From Hyphomicrobiales bacterium (GTDB lineage: Bacteria; Pseudomonadota; Alphaproteobacteria; Rhizobiales; Rhizobiaceae), in contig UEHQ01000009.1 of assembly GCA_900489925.1 (NCBI GenBank), forward strand, positions 126,598 through 190,597: a DNA stretch of 64,000 nt, in the 5' to 3' direction. Numbering within the stretch: the stretch's first letter is position 1; each line of letters begins with the position of its first letter. Positions 8,056 through 20,149 of the stretch are shown here, piece after piece. The notes under the pieces were generated by a model, which made no database searches, was not told the origin of the DNA, and worked only from the letters and a program-made list of their open reading frames with translations. Position numbers and translations under genes: made by a program.

Positions 8056-8823
8056 TCAGCAGATCAGCTGACCACCGTTGATCTCGATGACCTGGCCTGT
8101 GATGTAGCCCGAGAGAGAGGGCGCCGAGAGAAACAGATAGGCTGGTGCGCAGTCTTCCGGCGTGCCCAAACGCTGCAGTGGGATGGTCTTGCGCGTCGAT
8201 TCCAGCTTTTCAGCCGAGGAATAGCGCTGGTGGAAGTCCGTCTCGATCGTCCCGGGTGACACGCAATTGACCCGGACCCCATCGGGTGCGAGCTCCCTGG
8301 CAAGTGCCTTTGAGTAAGTGGAAACAAACGCCTTGGAGGCCGAATAGATCGCCGATCCGGGGCTTCCACCTGTTACCGCCGAGATGGAGACGGTGTTGAC
8401 AATGGCGCCACGTGCGGAGCGGAGCGCCGGCAGCAGCAACCGCGTCAGCTCGACGACCGAGGTCTGGTTCAGCTGCACGATCGAGGCGTACTGCTCATCC
8501 GTCAAACTATCGGCGGGAAACCGGCCGACCATGGTGCCGGCATTGTTCACGAGCACGTCGATGCGATCGAAGGCACCGAGAACGGCTGCACCAAATGTCT
8601 CGGTGCCCGAGGTCGATGAAAAGTCCGCGGGGATTAGGAACGCCCGCCGATCTTCCTCCGCGGTCAACAGGAAATCCGGAGGCGATCGGTCAGCGGAACG
8701 CCCGGTGTGAACGAGCACCTTCGCACCACAATCCAGGAACTGTCTGGCAACCTCGAGACCAATCCCCCGGCCGGCGCCGGTGACGACAACGTTCTTGTTT
8801 TCGAACAGCCGCGGATGAAACAT
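8056..8823 (-). CDS. Short-chain dehydrogenase/reductase
   Basis: A 255-residue classical SDR. It has the nucleotide-binding TGAGRGIG near residue 16, NNAG near 92, the catalytic Ser in NTVSISAVTG and the YSASK catalytic Tyr-Lys pair near 157. The C-terminal ITGQVIEINGGQ is typical of 3-oxoacyl-ACP reductase-like members. The residue after the Gly motif does not settle NADH versus NADPH preference. It has its own upstream space and no obvious operon partner. The substrate cannot be read from sequence. Confidence 0.88.
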   Translation of the reverse strand: MFHPRLFENKNVVVTGAGRGIGLEVARQFLDCGAKVLVHTGRSADRSPPDFLLTAEEDRRAFLIPADFSSTSGTETFGAAVLGAFDRIDVLVNNAGTMVGRFPADSLTDEQYASIVQLNQTSVVELTRLLLPALRSARGAIVNTVSISAVTGGSPGSAIYSASKAFVSTYSKALARELAPDGVRVNCVSPGTIETDFHQRYSSAEKLESTRKTIPLQRLGTPEDCAPAYLFLSAPSLSGYITGQVIEINGGQLIC

Positions 8824-8929
8824 ATGCTACCCCCCAAATAACACTTCGGCCTTAGCATCCATGAATTTAGCCGGAGAGACAAGAACACACGAGCCGTGCG
8901 AAGACTTCGTACAGAGACGCCGAAAACAA

Positions 8930-8954
8930 AAAAGCGGCCCTATAGGCCGCTTTT
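8930..8954 (-). terminator. Rho-independent terminator of the atp operon
   Basis: On the minus strand AAAAGCGGCC-TATAG-GGCCGCTTTTTT is a strong stem with a T run, 22 bases after the atpC stop. Confidence 0.9.
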
Positions 8955-8976
8955 CAATCATGCTGCTAGGAGCAGA

Positions 8977-9381
8977 TCAGTCTTCGATGACGCCGCTGAG
9001 GTGCGTCATTTCCATGATGAAGTGCTCCAGCGCCGACTTGTGCTCGTGATGATGTGCATCCAGCAACTCGCGCTTCGCGCTGTCGATGCGGCGGGTCAGT
9101 TCATCCTTGGTCAGGTCTTCCTTCGCAACCGCCGATTCGGCGAGCAGCGTGCAACCAGTCGGCAGGATGTCAGCAAAACCGCCGAATACGACGTAGTCCT
9201 GCTTTGCGCCGCTTGCGGAGCGAACGCTGACGATACCCGGCTTGATGGTGGTCATCGTCGGGGCGTGGTTCGCCATGACGGTCATCTCGCCCTCGGTTGC
9301 CGGAATGACAACTTCGGTCACCATCTCCGACAGGAGCAGGCGCTCCGGAGATACGAGTTCAAAATTGAAATTGTCAGCCAT
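8977..9381 (-). CDS. atpC: ATP synthase F1 epsilon subunit
   Basis: A 134-residue epsilon subunit. The N-terminal beta-sandwich includes FELVSPERLL and VVIPATEGEMTVMANHAP; the C-terminal helices run from about residue 90. It links the gamma stalk to the c-ring and can inhibit ATP hydrolysis. Last gene of atpHAGDC. It is separated from atpD by 77 bases containing a strong hairpin, and a terminator follows. Confidence 0.97.
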   Translation of the reverse strand: MADNFNFELVSPERLLLSEMVTEVVIPATEGEMTVMANHAPTMTTIKPGIVSVRSASGAKQDYVVFGGFADILPTGCTLLAESAVAKEDLTKDELTRRIDSAKRELLDAHHHEHKSALEHFIMEMTHLSGVIED

Positions 9382-9416
9382 GACGTTTCACTTCTTGATT
9401 GTCTTTGAAACGAGAG

Positions 9417-9447
9417 ACGGCGCGCTTGGGCAATCCCAGCGCGCCGT
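9417..9447 (-). other. Strong hairpin between atpD and atpC
   Basis: ACGGCGCGC pairs with GCGCGCCGT, extended by TGGG/CCCA after a one-base bulge, with a CAAT loop: about 13 bp in all. No T run follows in the direction of transcription, so an RNA stabiliser or partial attenuator is likelier than a full terminator. Confidence 0.6.
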
Positions 9448-9458
9448 AAGGGAATGCA

Positions 9459-11815
<2,357 letters not shown>

Positions 11816-11841
11816 CCGTGATCCGTCCTAACTGGGTCCGA

Positions 11842-13371
11842 TTACGAGAAAGACTTCGCGAAGCTGTCGATGGCAGCAGTGAGCTTGCCCTTCGTATCGT
11901 CGCTGATGGCCTTGTCGTTACGGATCGTGTCGAGGATCGACGCACCTTCAGAGCGGAGGTACGACAGCAGACCCTGCTCGAACTTGCCGACCTGGTTGAC
12001 CGGGATCTTGTCGAGGTAGCCGTTGACGCCGGCGAAGATCACCGCGACCTGCTCTTCCGTCTTCAGCGGCGAGAACTGCGGCTGCTTCAGGAGTTCGGTC
12101 AGGCGTGCACCGCGGTTAAGCAGACGCTGCGTCGAGGCATCGAGGTCGGAGCCGAACTGAGCGAAGGCGGCCATTTCGCGATACTGGGCGAGTTCGCCCT
12201 TGATCGAGCCGGCAACCTGCTTCATGGCCTTGATCTGAGCGGCAGAACCAACGCGCGAAACCGACAGACCGACGTTAACGGCCGGACGAATGCCCTGATA
12301 GAACAGGTCGGTTTCAAGGAAGATCTGGCCGTCGGTGATCGAGATCACGTTTGTCGGAATGAACGCAGAAACGTCGTTACCCTGGGTTTCGATAACCGGC
12401 AGAGCCGTCAGCGAACCAGCGCCCTTCTCGTCGGAGAGCTTTGCAGCGCGCTCGAGGAGACGGGAGTGCAGGTAGAAAACGTCGCCCGGATAAGCTTCGC
12501 GGCCCGGCGGGCGACGCAGCAGAAGCGACATCTGGCGATAAGCAACAGCCTGCTTCGAGAGGTCGTCGTAACCGATCAGAGCGTGCTGGCCGTTGTCGCG
12601 GAAGTATTCGCCCATGGCGCAACCGGCGAACGGTGCGAGGTACTGCATCGGAGCCGGATCGGAAGCCGTAGCGGCAACAACGATCGAGTACTTCAGTGCG
12701 CCGCGCTCTTCGAGAACCTTGACGAACTGAGCAACGGTCGAACGCTTCTGGCCGATAGCGACGTAAACGCAGAACAGCTTATCGCCGTCCGGGCCGTTGT
12801 CGTGGATCGGCTTCTGGTTCAGGATCGTGTCGAGAATGATGGCGGTCTTGCCGGTCTGGCGGTCGCCGATGACGAGCTCGCGCTGACCACGGCCAACCGG
12901 GATGAGCGCGTCGATGGCCTTGAGGCCGGTCGACATCGGCTCATGAACCGACTTACGCGGAATGATGCCAGGAGCCTTGACGTCGACGCGCGCACGGCGG
13001 GTCGCGTTGATCGGGCCCTTGCCGTCGATCGGGTTGCCGAGAGCGTCGACAACGCGGCCGAGCAGTTCCGGACCAACCGGAACGTCAACGATGGCGCCGG
13101 TCCGCTTGACGGTGTCGCCTTCCTTGATGTCGCGGTCGGAGCCGAAAATAACGACACCAACGTTATCGGACTCAAGGTTCAGCGCCATGCCGCGGATGCC
13201 GCCCGGGAACTCGACCATCTCGCCTGCCTGGACGTTGTCCAGACCGTAAACGCGAGCGATACCGTCACCGACGGAGAGCACCTGACCGACTTCCGAGACT
13301 TCTGCCTCTTTGCCGAAATTTTTAATCTGATCTTTGAGAATTGCGGAAATTTCCGCGGCGCGGATATCCAT
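11842..13371 (-). CDS. atpA: ATP synthase F1 alpha subunit
   Basis: The non-catalytic nucleotide-binding subunit, 509 residues, full length. P-loop GDRQTGKT at 169-176; the [13 protein letters not shown] signature lies near residue 370. Its ATG shares one base with the atpH stop (TGATG at 13369-13373), implying coupled translation. Confidence 0.98.
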   Translation of the reverse strand: MDIRAAEISAILKDQIKNFGKEAEVSEVGQVLSVGDGIARVYGLDNVQAGEMVEFPGGIRGMALNLESDNVGVVIFGSDRDIKEGDTVKRTGAIVDVPVGPELLGRVVDALGNPIDGKGPINATRRARVDVKAPGIIPRKSVHEPMSTGLKAIDALIPVGRGQRELVIGDRQTGKTAIILDTILNQKPIHDNGPDGDKLFCVYVAIGQKRSTVAQFVKVLEERGALKYSIVVAATASDPAPMQYLAPFAGCAMGEYFRDNGQHALIGYDDLSKQAVAYRQMSLLLRRPPGREAYPGDVFYLHSRLLERAAKLSDEKGAGSLTALPVIETQGNDVSAFIPTNVISITDGQIFLETDLFYQGIRPAVNVGLSVSRVGSAAQIKAMKQVAGSIKGELAQYREMAAFAQFGSDLDASTQRLLNRGARLTELLKQPQFSPLKTEEQVAVIFAGVNGYLDKIPVNQVGKFEQGLLSYLRSEGASILDTIRNDKAISDDTKGKLTAAIDSFAKSFS

Positions 13372-13931
13372 CAGCCAACCTCTTTCAATGCAAGCTTAAG
13401 GGTAGAGAGTTTGGTACGAAGAGACGTATCAATCTGACGGGACCCGACCTTCACGATCAGACCACCAAGAATTGACGGATCAACCGTGACGGCGAGCGCC
13501 ACGTCTTTGCCGGTGACGCCCTTGAGCGCCGCCTTCAATTCAGTTTCCTGCGCTGCGGAGAGCGCATGGGCCGAGGTAACCTCGGCGGTAATTTCACCAC
13601 GCTGGTTTGCAGCGATGATGCGGAAGGCCTTGATCATGCCCGGAAGAGCAAACAGGCGGCGATTACGCGCCACGACCTTCAGGAAGTTTGCGAAGAAGCC
13701 ACTGATGCCAGCCTTTTCGCTGATCGCAACGATCGCCTTCAACTGATCCTCGGCCGAAAAGACCGGGCTGGAGACGAAGCGCTTCAGATCTTCGCTCTCA
13801 TCGAGCATCGCCTGAAAACGATCGAGATCGGCGGTCACGGTATCGACTGCCTTTTCCTCGAGCGCCAGTTCGAACAGCGACGAGGCATATCGTTCTGCAA
13901 CACCAGATGTAAGCTGGGACGTGTCTGCCAC
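13371..13931 (-). CDS. atpH: ATP synthase F1 delta subunit
   Basis: The peripheral-stalk delta (OSCP-like) subunit. I place the start at the GTG at 13931, giving 186 residues beginning [18 protein letters not shown], the length and beginning usual for rhizobia. AGGGA lies 11 bases upstream. The frame is open 47 codons further to an ATG at 14072, but that stretch has no resemblance to the family. First gene of the F1 operon. No a, b or c (F0) genes are adjacent, which fits the split F0/F1 arrangement of alphaproteobacteria. Confidence 0.93.
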   Translation of the reverse strand: MADTSQLTSGVAERYASSLFELALEEKAVDTVTADLDRFQAMLDESEDLKRFVSSPVFSAEDQLKAIVAISEKAGISGFFANFLKVVARNRRLFALPGMIKAFRIIAANQRGEITAEVTSAHALSAAQETELKAALKGVTGKDVALAVTVDPSILGGLIVKVGSRQIDTSLRTKLSTLKLALKEVG

Positions 13932-14190
13932 GGCACAAATTTCCCTGATTTCAACCCAAGAATCCGGCTTCCGGCGGGCGCCTGATCTAAATTCTTGAAT
14001 TCGTTTTGATTTCCCCCAGAAATCGCAAGAGAAGCCTCTTGCTTCTTCCGAAATTCGGGGTCCGTCTAACATAGGATCTGCGGACTCGCAACACGCGTAA
14101 CGCCCTAATCCGGCTTTCGCATCGATTTCTGACGCAAAAATGCGGAATGCCGTTGGAGAAAGACCTCAGCGTGGTGGATATCCGTTCAAC

Positions 14191-14580
14191 TCAGGCGGAA
14201 AAGAAACCCAAAACATACGCCAGCGGCAGCGCCGCGAGGACGACTTGCACAACCAGAAGTAAATAGTTGAGAATCGTACCCCCCTTATCCGAAAGGAGGG
14301 AAATGATGCGGGCAAACGCCGACATCGCGAACGCCGCGCCAAGGGCCATGTAGATCCAATCCTGAGCCAACATGATCGCGGAAAGACCGAAGCCCAGATA
14401 GAAGCCGCCGACCGACCGTTGCTCCGCATATCCGTCGCGTCGTCCCTCGCGCGGCTGCAGTCCGAACAGGCGCATGGCGTAGCCCGGAGCGAACATGATG
14501 ATAAGTCCGGCCAGCGACGTGAACGCCGCGGCACCAAATGCAAGCTGCTCGCCCAGCTCCGTCGGAAAATAGAAATCCAT
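14191..14580 (-). CDS. Four-helix inner-membrane protein of unknown function
   Basis: A 129-residue hydrophobic protein with four predicted membrane helices, around residues 13-36, 56-72, 74-93 and 104-127. A charged loop, QPREGRRDGYAEQRSVGG, follows the first helix. Architecture and size resemble the small DUF4345-like membrane proteins, but I cannot confirm that from sequence alone. It lies between priA and the atp operon on the same strand, 78 bases after priA. Confidence 0.75.
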   Translation of the reverse strand: MDFYFPTELGEQLAFGAAAFTSLAGLIIMFAPGYAMRLFGLQPREGRRDGYAEQRSVGGFYLGFGLSAIMLAQDWIYMALGAAFAMSAFARIISLLSDKGGTILNYLLLVVQVVLAALPLAYVLGFFSA

Positions 14581-14658
14581 GAATCGACCCCGAATACCCT
14601 GCTTCGCTGCCCTTATGCCACGATTGCGCGAGCCAGCAAAAGCCCGACGCGCCGCGAT

Positions 14659-16875
14659 TTACAAGAAGCTCTGCGGATCGATATCGAGCTGCACATGAAC
14701 CGAGCCCCGCTCCTTAGGAGAGTGGGCGAGCAAAGCGCGCAGAAAGCCCTGCATGTCTGAGTTCCGCCGGCCGTGTACGAGCAGGCGGAAGCGATGGCGA
14801 CCGCGCACCAGCGCCAGCGGCGCCTCGGCCGGCCCCAGCACCGAGATCCCTGAAACGTGCGGCGCCGCGTTGCGCATGCCGCGCGCATGGTTCTCGGCAT
14901 CATGGCGCGTTTCGGCGGAAACGATGATCGAGGCTAGACGGCCAAACGGCGGCAGGATCGCACGCTCGCGCTCGGCGATCTCGCGCTCATAAAAGGCGCC
15001 GGCGTCGCCCGAAACGATCGCCTGCATCACCGGATGCTGCGGTTGGTAGGTCTGCAGCAGACCATGGCTCTTCAGCCCGGTACGCCCGGCCCGACCCGTG
15101 ACCTGCGACAACAGCTGAAAGGTACGCTCGGCGGCTCGGGGATCACCGTTGGCCAGCCCGAGATCGGCGTCAACGATGCCGACCAGCGTCATCAGCGGGA
15201 AATTGTGGCCCTTGGCGACGAGCTGCGTGCCGATAACGATATCGGCCTCCCCCTTGGCGATGGCATCGAGTTCGAGGCGCAGGCGCTTGACCCCACCCAT
15301 GATGTCCGACGAGAGCACGATCGTCCGGGCCTCGGGAAAATGGCGTTCGACCTCCTCGGCGATCCGCTCCACGCCCGGCCCGCAGGCGACGAGATGGTCG
15401 AGGGTTCCACATTCCGGACAGGCCTCGGGCGTGTGCTGGCTATAACCGCACTGGTGACACTGGAGCTGTCGCTTGAACCGGTGCTCGACCAGCCAGCTGG
15501 AGCATTGCGGGCACTGGAAGCGATGGCCGCACACCCGGCAAAGGGTCAGTGGTGCGTAGCCGCGACGGTTCAGGAACAGCAGCGCCTGCTGCTTTTTCTC
15601 CACCGTCTTGCCGATCGCGCGCACGAGGACGGGCGAAAGGAAACCGCCGCGTTCCGGCGCATGTCGTCGCATGTCAATCAGGTGCAGATCGGGCAGCGCC
15701 GCATCGCCGAAGCGTGTCGGCAGGTGAATCGTGGTGTAGCGTCCGCTTTGCCCGTTGACCTGGCTTTCGACCGATGGCGTGGCGGAGACCAGCACCACCG
15801 GGAAGTCGCCGATGCGAGCCCGCACGACAGCCATGTCGCGGGCATTATAAAAGACGCGATCTTCCTGCTTGTAAGCGGGATCATGTTCTTCATCGACGAT
15901 GATAAGTCCGAGATCTTCGAACGGCAGGAAAAGTGCGGAGCGTGCGCCGGCGACAACCCTCACTTCACCCGTCACGGCCTGCCGCCAGACCTTCTCGCGC
16001 ATCCGCGGCGGAAGATCGGAATGCCACTCCGCGGGCTTGGCACCGAAACGATCCTGGAAGCGCTCAAGAAAGCTCGCCGTCAACGCAATTTCCGGCAGCA
16101 GGATAAGCACCTGTTTGCCGCGCCTCAGCGTTTCCGCAATCGCCTCGAAATAGACCTCTGTCTTCCCAGACCCGGTAACGCCATCGATCAGCGAGACCGC
16201 GAACTCGCCCTTGCGAACTTCGGCAAGGATTTCCTCGGCGGCATCCTTCTGCGGCCCCTCCAGCCGGGACGTGATGAAATCAGGATCGGGTTTTGCCACC
16301 ACCGGCGGCGGTGGCAGGAACACCGTCTCGAAAATCCCCTGCGTCACCAGCCCGTCGACGACACTTGTCGACACGCCCGCTGCATGAGCAAGACCGCTTC
16401 GCGTCCACGATAGCCCATCGCTACCAGTCTCGAGCACCCGGGCGCGCGCCGGCGTCATCCGCTCCGGTGCGCCGCCGACGAAACGCAAGCCCTCGACCAT
16501 CGGCTCCGGCTCGAATGCGTTCGGCGCGCGCAAGGCCATGCGCGCCACGAGACCGGGCGGCGAGAGCGTATAACTCGCTACCCAGTCGATGAAGTCGCGC
16601 ATTTCCTTGGTCAGCGGCGGGCAATCGAACACATGACTGATCGGCCTAAGCTTCTTCGGGTCGACACCCTCGTCGCCGCCGTCCCAGACGACGCCGATGA
16701 CCTGCCTGGGCCCCAGCGGCACCTGTACGACCGAGCCCGGCTCGACCGCCATCCCATCGGGAACCGAATAGGAATACGGCTTTGGCGCAGGCATGGGCAC
16801 GAGCACCGCAACCGTGCGGTTTGCCGGCGGTGTCTGAAACAAGGCTCCAAAGAGATCGGACGAATCTGTACTCAT
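14659..16875 (-). CDS. priA: Primosomal replication restart helicase PriA
   Basis: A superfamily 2 DNA helicase of 738 residues that reloads the replisome at stalled forks. The N-terminal 3'-end-binding domain (PMPAPKPYSYSVPDG) is followed by Walker A GVTGSGKT near residue 235 and DEEHDPAYKQ (Walker B). Then comes the zinc module with eight Cys arranged CRVCGHRFQCPQC ... CHQCG ... CPEC, and the helicase C lobe. Start at the ATG at 16875 (MSTDSSDLFG), matching the family beginning. The frame continues 21 codons upstream without conserved features, and no strong Shine-Dalgarno decides between them. Confidence 0.95.
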   Translation of the reverse strand: MSTDSSDLFGALFQTPPANRTVAVLVPMPAPKPYSYSVPDGMAVEPGSVVQVPLGPRQVIGVVWDGGDEGVDPKKLRPISHVFDCPPLTKEMRDFIDWVASYTLSPPGLVARMALRAPNAFEPEPMVEGLRFVGGAPERMTPARARVLETGSDGLSWTRSGLAHAAGVSTSVVDGLVTQGIFETVFLPPPPVVAKPDPDFITSRLEGPQKDAAEEILAEVRKGEFAVSLIDGVTGSGKTEVYFEAIAETLRRGKQVLILLPEIALTASFLERFQDRFGAKPAEWHSDLPPRMREKVWRQAVTGEVRVVAGARSALFLPFEDLGLIIVDEEHDPAYKQEDRVFYNARDMAVVRARIGDFPVVLVSATPSVESQVNGQSGRYTTIHLPTRFGDAALPDLHLIDMRRHAPERGGFLSPVLVRAIGKTVEKKQQALLFLNRRGYAPLTLCRVCGHRFQCPQCSSWLVEHRFKRQLQCHQCGYSQHTPEACPECGTLDHLVACGPGVERIAEEVERHFPEARTIVLSSDIMGGVKRLRLELDAIAKGEADIVIGTQLVAKGHNFPLMTLVGIVDADLGLANGDPRAAERTFQLLSQVTGRAGRTGLKSHGLLQTYQPQHPVMQAIVSGDAGAFYEREIAERERAILPPFGRLASIIVSAETRHDAENHARGMRNAAPHVSGISVLGPAEAPLALVRGRHRFRLLVHGRRNSDMQGFLRALLAHSPKERGSVHVQLDIDPQSFL

Positions 16876-16958
16876 CGGGCGAGACCATGCCCGCAATGAT
16901 CCAAAAAGAAAACCTGCGTCGCCGTCTTCCCTCGCCAATCACTCGGGCATACGCGTGA

Positions 16959-17903
16959 TCAAAAAGAATGGGCGGCAACCGTTTCCCGAAGAGGCGGCTG
17001 AACGAGCGGCAGAAAGCGGGCACCGGCATCGGCTTTCAGATCATGTACCGTGTGCTGCTCAAGCGCCTTCGTCACATCGTTGACGTCTCCGTCCAGGTGC
17101 TCCACCGGGATCGGATTGCCGACCACGAAATCGAAGCGATCGCCGCGCTTGTTCAAGAGTTCGTGAAACACGGTCATGTCGCGGAGTTCCGTCGACCATT
17201 TGGCGAACCAGTAGAACAGGCCCGAATTGCGCGCCGTCACGTGCACCGGCAGGATCGGCAGGTTGTACTTGCGCGCCAGCCCAACGGCCGAGGTCTTCCA
17301 GGGACGTTCGTTCAGCTGGCCGTTTGCCCAGTAAGCAATACGGCCGGAAGGGAAAAGGATCGTCGCCTTGCCTTCCTTGACCGCATGGTTGGTCAGCAGC
17401 AGCGTTTCGCGGGTCTTGAGCTTGCTCTTGTATTCCTCCCGCCATTCGACCGGAATGATCACCTCGGCAAAGCGTGGATTGACGCGCACCGCGTCACGGT
17501 TGGCGAAAAGCATCATATCAGGGCGTCGGCTTTTCAAGAGATCGAAAATCGCCACACCATCGGCGATGCCGGTTGGATGATTGCTGACAAGAATGAAGCC
17601 GCCGCTCTTGGGGATGCGTTCGTCGTGGCGGACATTGATCTCGAGCTTCAGCAGGTCGCTCATATATTCGAAGCACTGGAAACCCGGCATGTTCGCGATG
17701 TCGTTGGCGAACTTGATGGCCTTGTTGTAACGCAGCAACGTGTAGAGGAATGGGCGCATCGCCGGCCAGAGCGGATGACGCACGATGCGTTGGCCGCGCT
17801 CGGCGATCAGCGTATCGACGATGTGGCCCGGTTTGCCGTGGGAGACGAGTGCGACCGCTTCCGCGAGTTGTCCTAAAGCCGTCAGGGATTGGCGCCGTGC
17901 CAT
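16959..17903 (-). CDS. Lysophospholipid-type acyltransferase family protein
   Basis: A 314-residue acyltransferase-like protein. The catalytic block reads S-N-H-P-T-G-I-A-D-G, the spaced His...Asp form also seen in haemolysin-like and lyso-ornithine-lipid acyltransferases. LFPSGRIAYW near residue 200 corresponds to the glycerol-phosphate-binding block (FPEG/FPSG). No clear membrane helix is visible, so it is probably peripheral. Start at 17903 (MARRQSLTALG), with AGGA 7 bases upstream; two upstream Met codons in frame lack such a site. Divergent from xerC. Probably acts in lipid synthesis or remodelling, acceptor unknown. Confidence 0.8.
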   Translation of the reverse strand: MARRQSLTALGQLAEAVALVSHGKPGHIVDTLIAERGQRIVRHPLWPAMRPFLYTLLRYNKAIKFANDIANMPGFQCFEYMSDLLKLEINVRHDERIPKSGGFILVSNHPTGIADGVAIFDLLKSRRPDMMLFANRDAVRVNPRFAEVIIPVEWREEYKSKLKTRETLLLTNHAVKEGKATILFPSGRIAYWANGQLNERPWKTSAVGLARKYNLPILPVHVTARNSGLFYWFAKWSTELRDMTVFHELLNKRGDRFDFVVGNPIPVEHLDGDVNDVTKALEQHTVHDLKADAGARFLPLVQPPLRETVAAHSF

Positions 17904-18048
17904 GCAAAAATCCTGCCTCATTGGGAAACCAGTTGTCGTCAATGGTATGATGGAAGCATGACAAGCACTTGGCCGATATTAGCAATTCCATAACTGTCCC
18001 TCGTCCAGAATTGGAAGCCGCACCGGCAAATTCAAGAGGGCCAGAGAC

Positions 18049-18984
18049 GTGAACGAACTCCTGATCATAGCCGACCAGCGCCTGATGACGGAGCGCGCAG
18101 CATGGCTTGAGAACCTCGCCAACGAGCGGCGGCTTTCGCAGAACACACTGGACGCGTACGAGCGCGATACCCGCCAGTTTCTGACCTTTCTCACCGGCCA
18201 TCTCGCGGGTCCCACGACGCTCAAGGACATCCATGCGCTACGGCCGGCGGACTTCCGCGCCTTTCTCGCAGCACGCCGCAAGGAAGGCTCCGGGGCCCGC
18301 TCGCTTGGCCGCAATCTTGCAGGCCTGCGCTCGATGCTGCGCTATCTCGAAAAGAAGGGACTAATCAACGCCGCCGGCGCGGGCGCGGTGCGTTCGCCCA
18401 AGCAACCAAAGTCCTTGCCGAAACCGCTTTCCGACAAGCAGGCGATCACCGTTGTCAGCAACGATGCGCAGCTTCACGAGGAACCCTGGATCGCCGCCCG
18501 CGATGCCGCGGTCTTCGCCCTCCTCTATGGCTGCGGCCTGCGTATTTCTGAGGCACTCGACCTCACGCCGGATGCGCTCGACCGCGGCTCGACCACACTG
18601 CGCATCACCGGCAAGGGCAACAAGACGCGCCTGGTGCCGTTGCTCTCCGTGGTGTCCGACGCGGTGGAGAAGTACCGCGCTCTCTGCCCCTATCATCTGG
18701 AGATCGGTGAGCCGCTGTTTCGCGGTGCCCGCGGCGGAAAGCTGCAGGCAGCCATTATCCAGCGCACGATGCAGAAGATGCGCAGCGCCTTCGGCCTGCC
18801 GGAGACCGCGACACCGCATGCGCTCCGCCATTCCTTCGCGACCCATCTTCTGGCCGGTGGCGGCGACCTCAGAACCATCCAGGAACTTCTCGGCCACGCC
18901 AGCCTGTCGACGACGCAGGTCTACACCGGTGTGGATTCTTCACGTTTGCTTGAAGTTTACGATCGTGCCCATCCCCGGGCGTAA
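18049..18984 (+). CDS. xerC: Tyrosine recombinase XerC
   Basis: A 311-residue site-specific recombinase that resolves chromosome dimers at dif with XerD. It has the N-terminal SAM-like domain (RRLSQNTLDAYERDTRQF) and the catalytic residues of the family in order: Arg in CGLRISEALD, Lys in GKGNKTR, HALRHSFATHL, LLGHASLSTTQ and the nucleophile Tyr in VYTGVD. Starts with GTG; GAGGG lies about 9 bases upstream. XerC rather than XerD is preferred because the beginning and the priA neighbourhood match rhizobial xerC, but the two are hard to tell apart by eye. Confidence 0.9.
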   Translation: MNELLIIADQRLMTERAAWLENLANERRLSQNTLDAYERDTRQFLTFLTGHLAGPTTLKDIHALRPADFRAFLAARRKEGSGARSLGRNLAGLRSMLRYLEKKGLINAAGAGAVRSPKQPKSLPKPLSDKQAITVVSNDAQLHEEPWIAARDAAVFALLYGCGLRISEALDLTPDALDRGSTTLRITGKGNKTRLVPLLSVVSDAVEKYRALCPYHLEIGEPLFRGARGGKLQAAIIQRTMQKMRSAFGLPETATPHALRHSFATHLLAGGGDLRTIQELLGHASLSTTQVYTGVDSSRLLEVYDRAHPRA

Positions 18985-19069
18985 TCTTTTGTTAACGCCT
19001 TCCCTTAAAGGAATATGCGCACGCTATGCGTAAAGCTTGAGCTCCATTTACCGTGACCGGAACACCATC

Positions 19070-20149
19070 ATGACGATCTCCATCGGCCACCGCAGCCTGC
19101 GCATCACCTCTCCCGGCAATGTCATGCTCTGGCTGGCTGCTGCTTTTCACATGCTGCTCGCTGCCATGTTGCTGGCAGTGCTCTTTTCGGTTTCGCCGGC
19201 AGCCGCCGCAGACGACGCCAGCTGCATCGGCCGCAACATCCTGACCGATCTCAAGGAGAGCGACCCCGCCCGCTACGCCGCGGTCGTCAAGGAAGGCGAG
19301 GCGGTTCCGAACGGCAAGGGTATCTTCTGGAAGATCGAGAAAGCGGGCATCAAGCCTTCATGGCTGCTCGGCAGCATGCATGTCACGGATCCGCGGGTGC
19401 TGGACCTTCCGCCCCGCACCCAGGCAGCACACGATGCAGCCGACACGATCGTCATCGAGTCCGACGAGATCCTCGACGAAAAGAAGGCGGCTACCGCCCT
19501 GCTGATGAAGCCGGAGCTGACGATGTTTACCGATGGAACGACCATCGAGAAACTCCTGTCTCCCGACGACTACGCACGCCTCGAGGAAGGTCTGAAGCAA
19601 CGCGGCATCCCGCTCGCAGCGGTCTCGCGCATGCGCCCGTGGATGATTTCCAGCGTCGTCGCCCTGCCGGGTTGCGAAATGGCCCGCAAGGCAAAAGGCG
19701 TCCAGTTCCTTGACCAGAAGATCGCCACCGATGCCGTTGCTTCAGGCAAGCAGGTCAAGGGCCTCGAAACGCTCGCCGAACAACTGCAGGCGATGGCCGA
19801 GTTGCCGACTGAGTTCCACATGAAATCGTTGATCGAGACCTTGGCGCTCGGCTCCAAGATGAACGATGTCGTGGAAACCATGACCGACCTCTATCTCAGC
19901 GGCGATATCGGCATGACGATACCGATGCTGAAAACCGTTTCGCCTGATGGCGCCGATGAGGACAGCGACTACGCCGCTTTCGAACAGCGCATCATCCTTG
20001 ATCGCAACAAGATCATGGCGGAACGCGCGGCACCCATCCTTGCCAACGGCAACGTGTTCATGGCCGTTGGCGCCCTGCATCTGCCCGGCGAAGGCGGCGT
20101 CATCGAACTCCTGCGCAAGCAAGGCTTCACCGTAACGGCCGTAAACTAG
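19070..20149 (+). CDS. TraB/GumN family protein, exported or membrane-anchored
   Basis: A 359-residue TraB/GumN-type protein. The hydrophobic segment VMLWLAAAFHMLLAAMLLAVLF followed by SPAAAADD looks like a signal peptide or N-terminal anchor. Family motifs are L-L-G-S-M-H-V near residue 105 and G-A-L-H-L-P-G-E-G-G-V near the C-terminus. The fold is related to metal-dependent Tiki/TraB proteases; catalytic activity in bacterial members is unproven. Start chosen at the ATG at 19070 because it gives a normal signal peptide; a TTG 33 bases earlier is less likely. Its stop shares the palindrome CTAG with the converging cytochrome gene. Confidence 0.85.
   Translation: MTISIGHRSLRITSPGNVMLWLAAAFHMLLAAMLLAVLFSVSPAAAADDASCIGRNILTDLKESDPARYAAVVKEGEAVPNGKGIFWKIEKAGIKPSWLLGSMHVTDPRVLDLPPRTQAAHDAADTIVIESDEILDEKKAATALLMKPELTMFTDGTTIEKLLSPDDYARLEEGLKQRGIPLAAVSRMRPWMISSVVALPGCEMARKAKGVQFLDQKIATDAVASGKQVKGLETLAEQLQAMAELPTEFHMKSLIETLALGSKMNDVVETMTDLYLSGDIGMTIPMLKTVSPDGADEDSDYAAFEQRIILDRNKIMAERAAPILANGNVFMAVGALHLPGEGGVIELLRKQGFTVTAVN

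Noticed and set aside
13932..14072. 47-residue N-terminal extension of AtpH
   Set aside because: No family similarity; the GTG at 13931 gives the normal length and beginning.
18994..19012. TTAA-N9-TTAA between xerC and the TraB-like gene, considered as a CtrA site
   Set aside because: The spacing is 9, not 7; a similar N9 arrangement near 43450 fails for the same reason.
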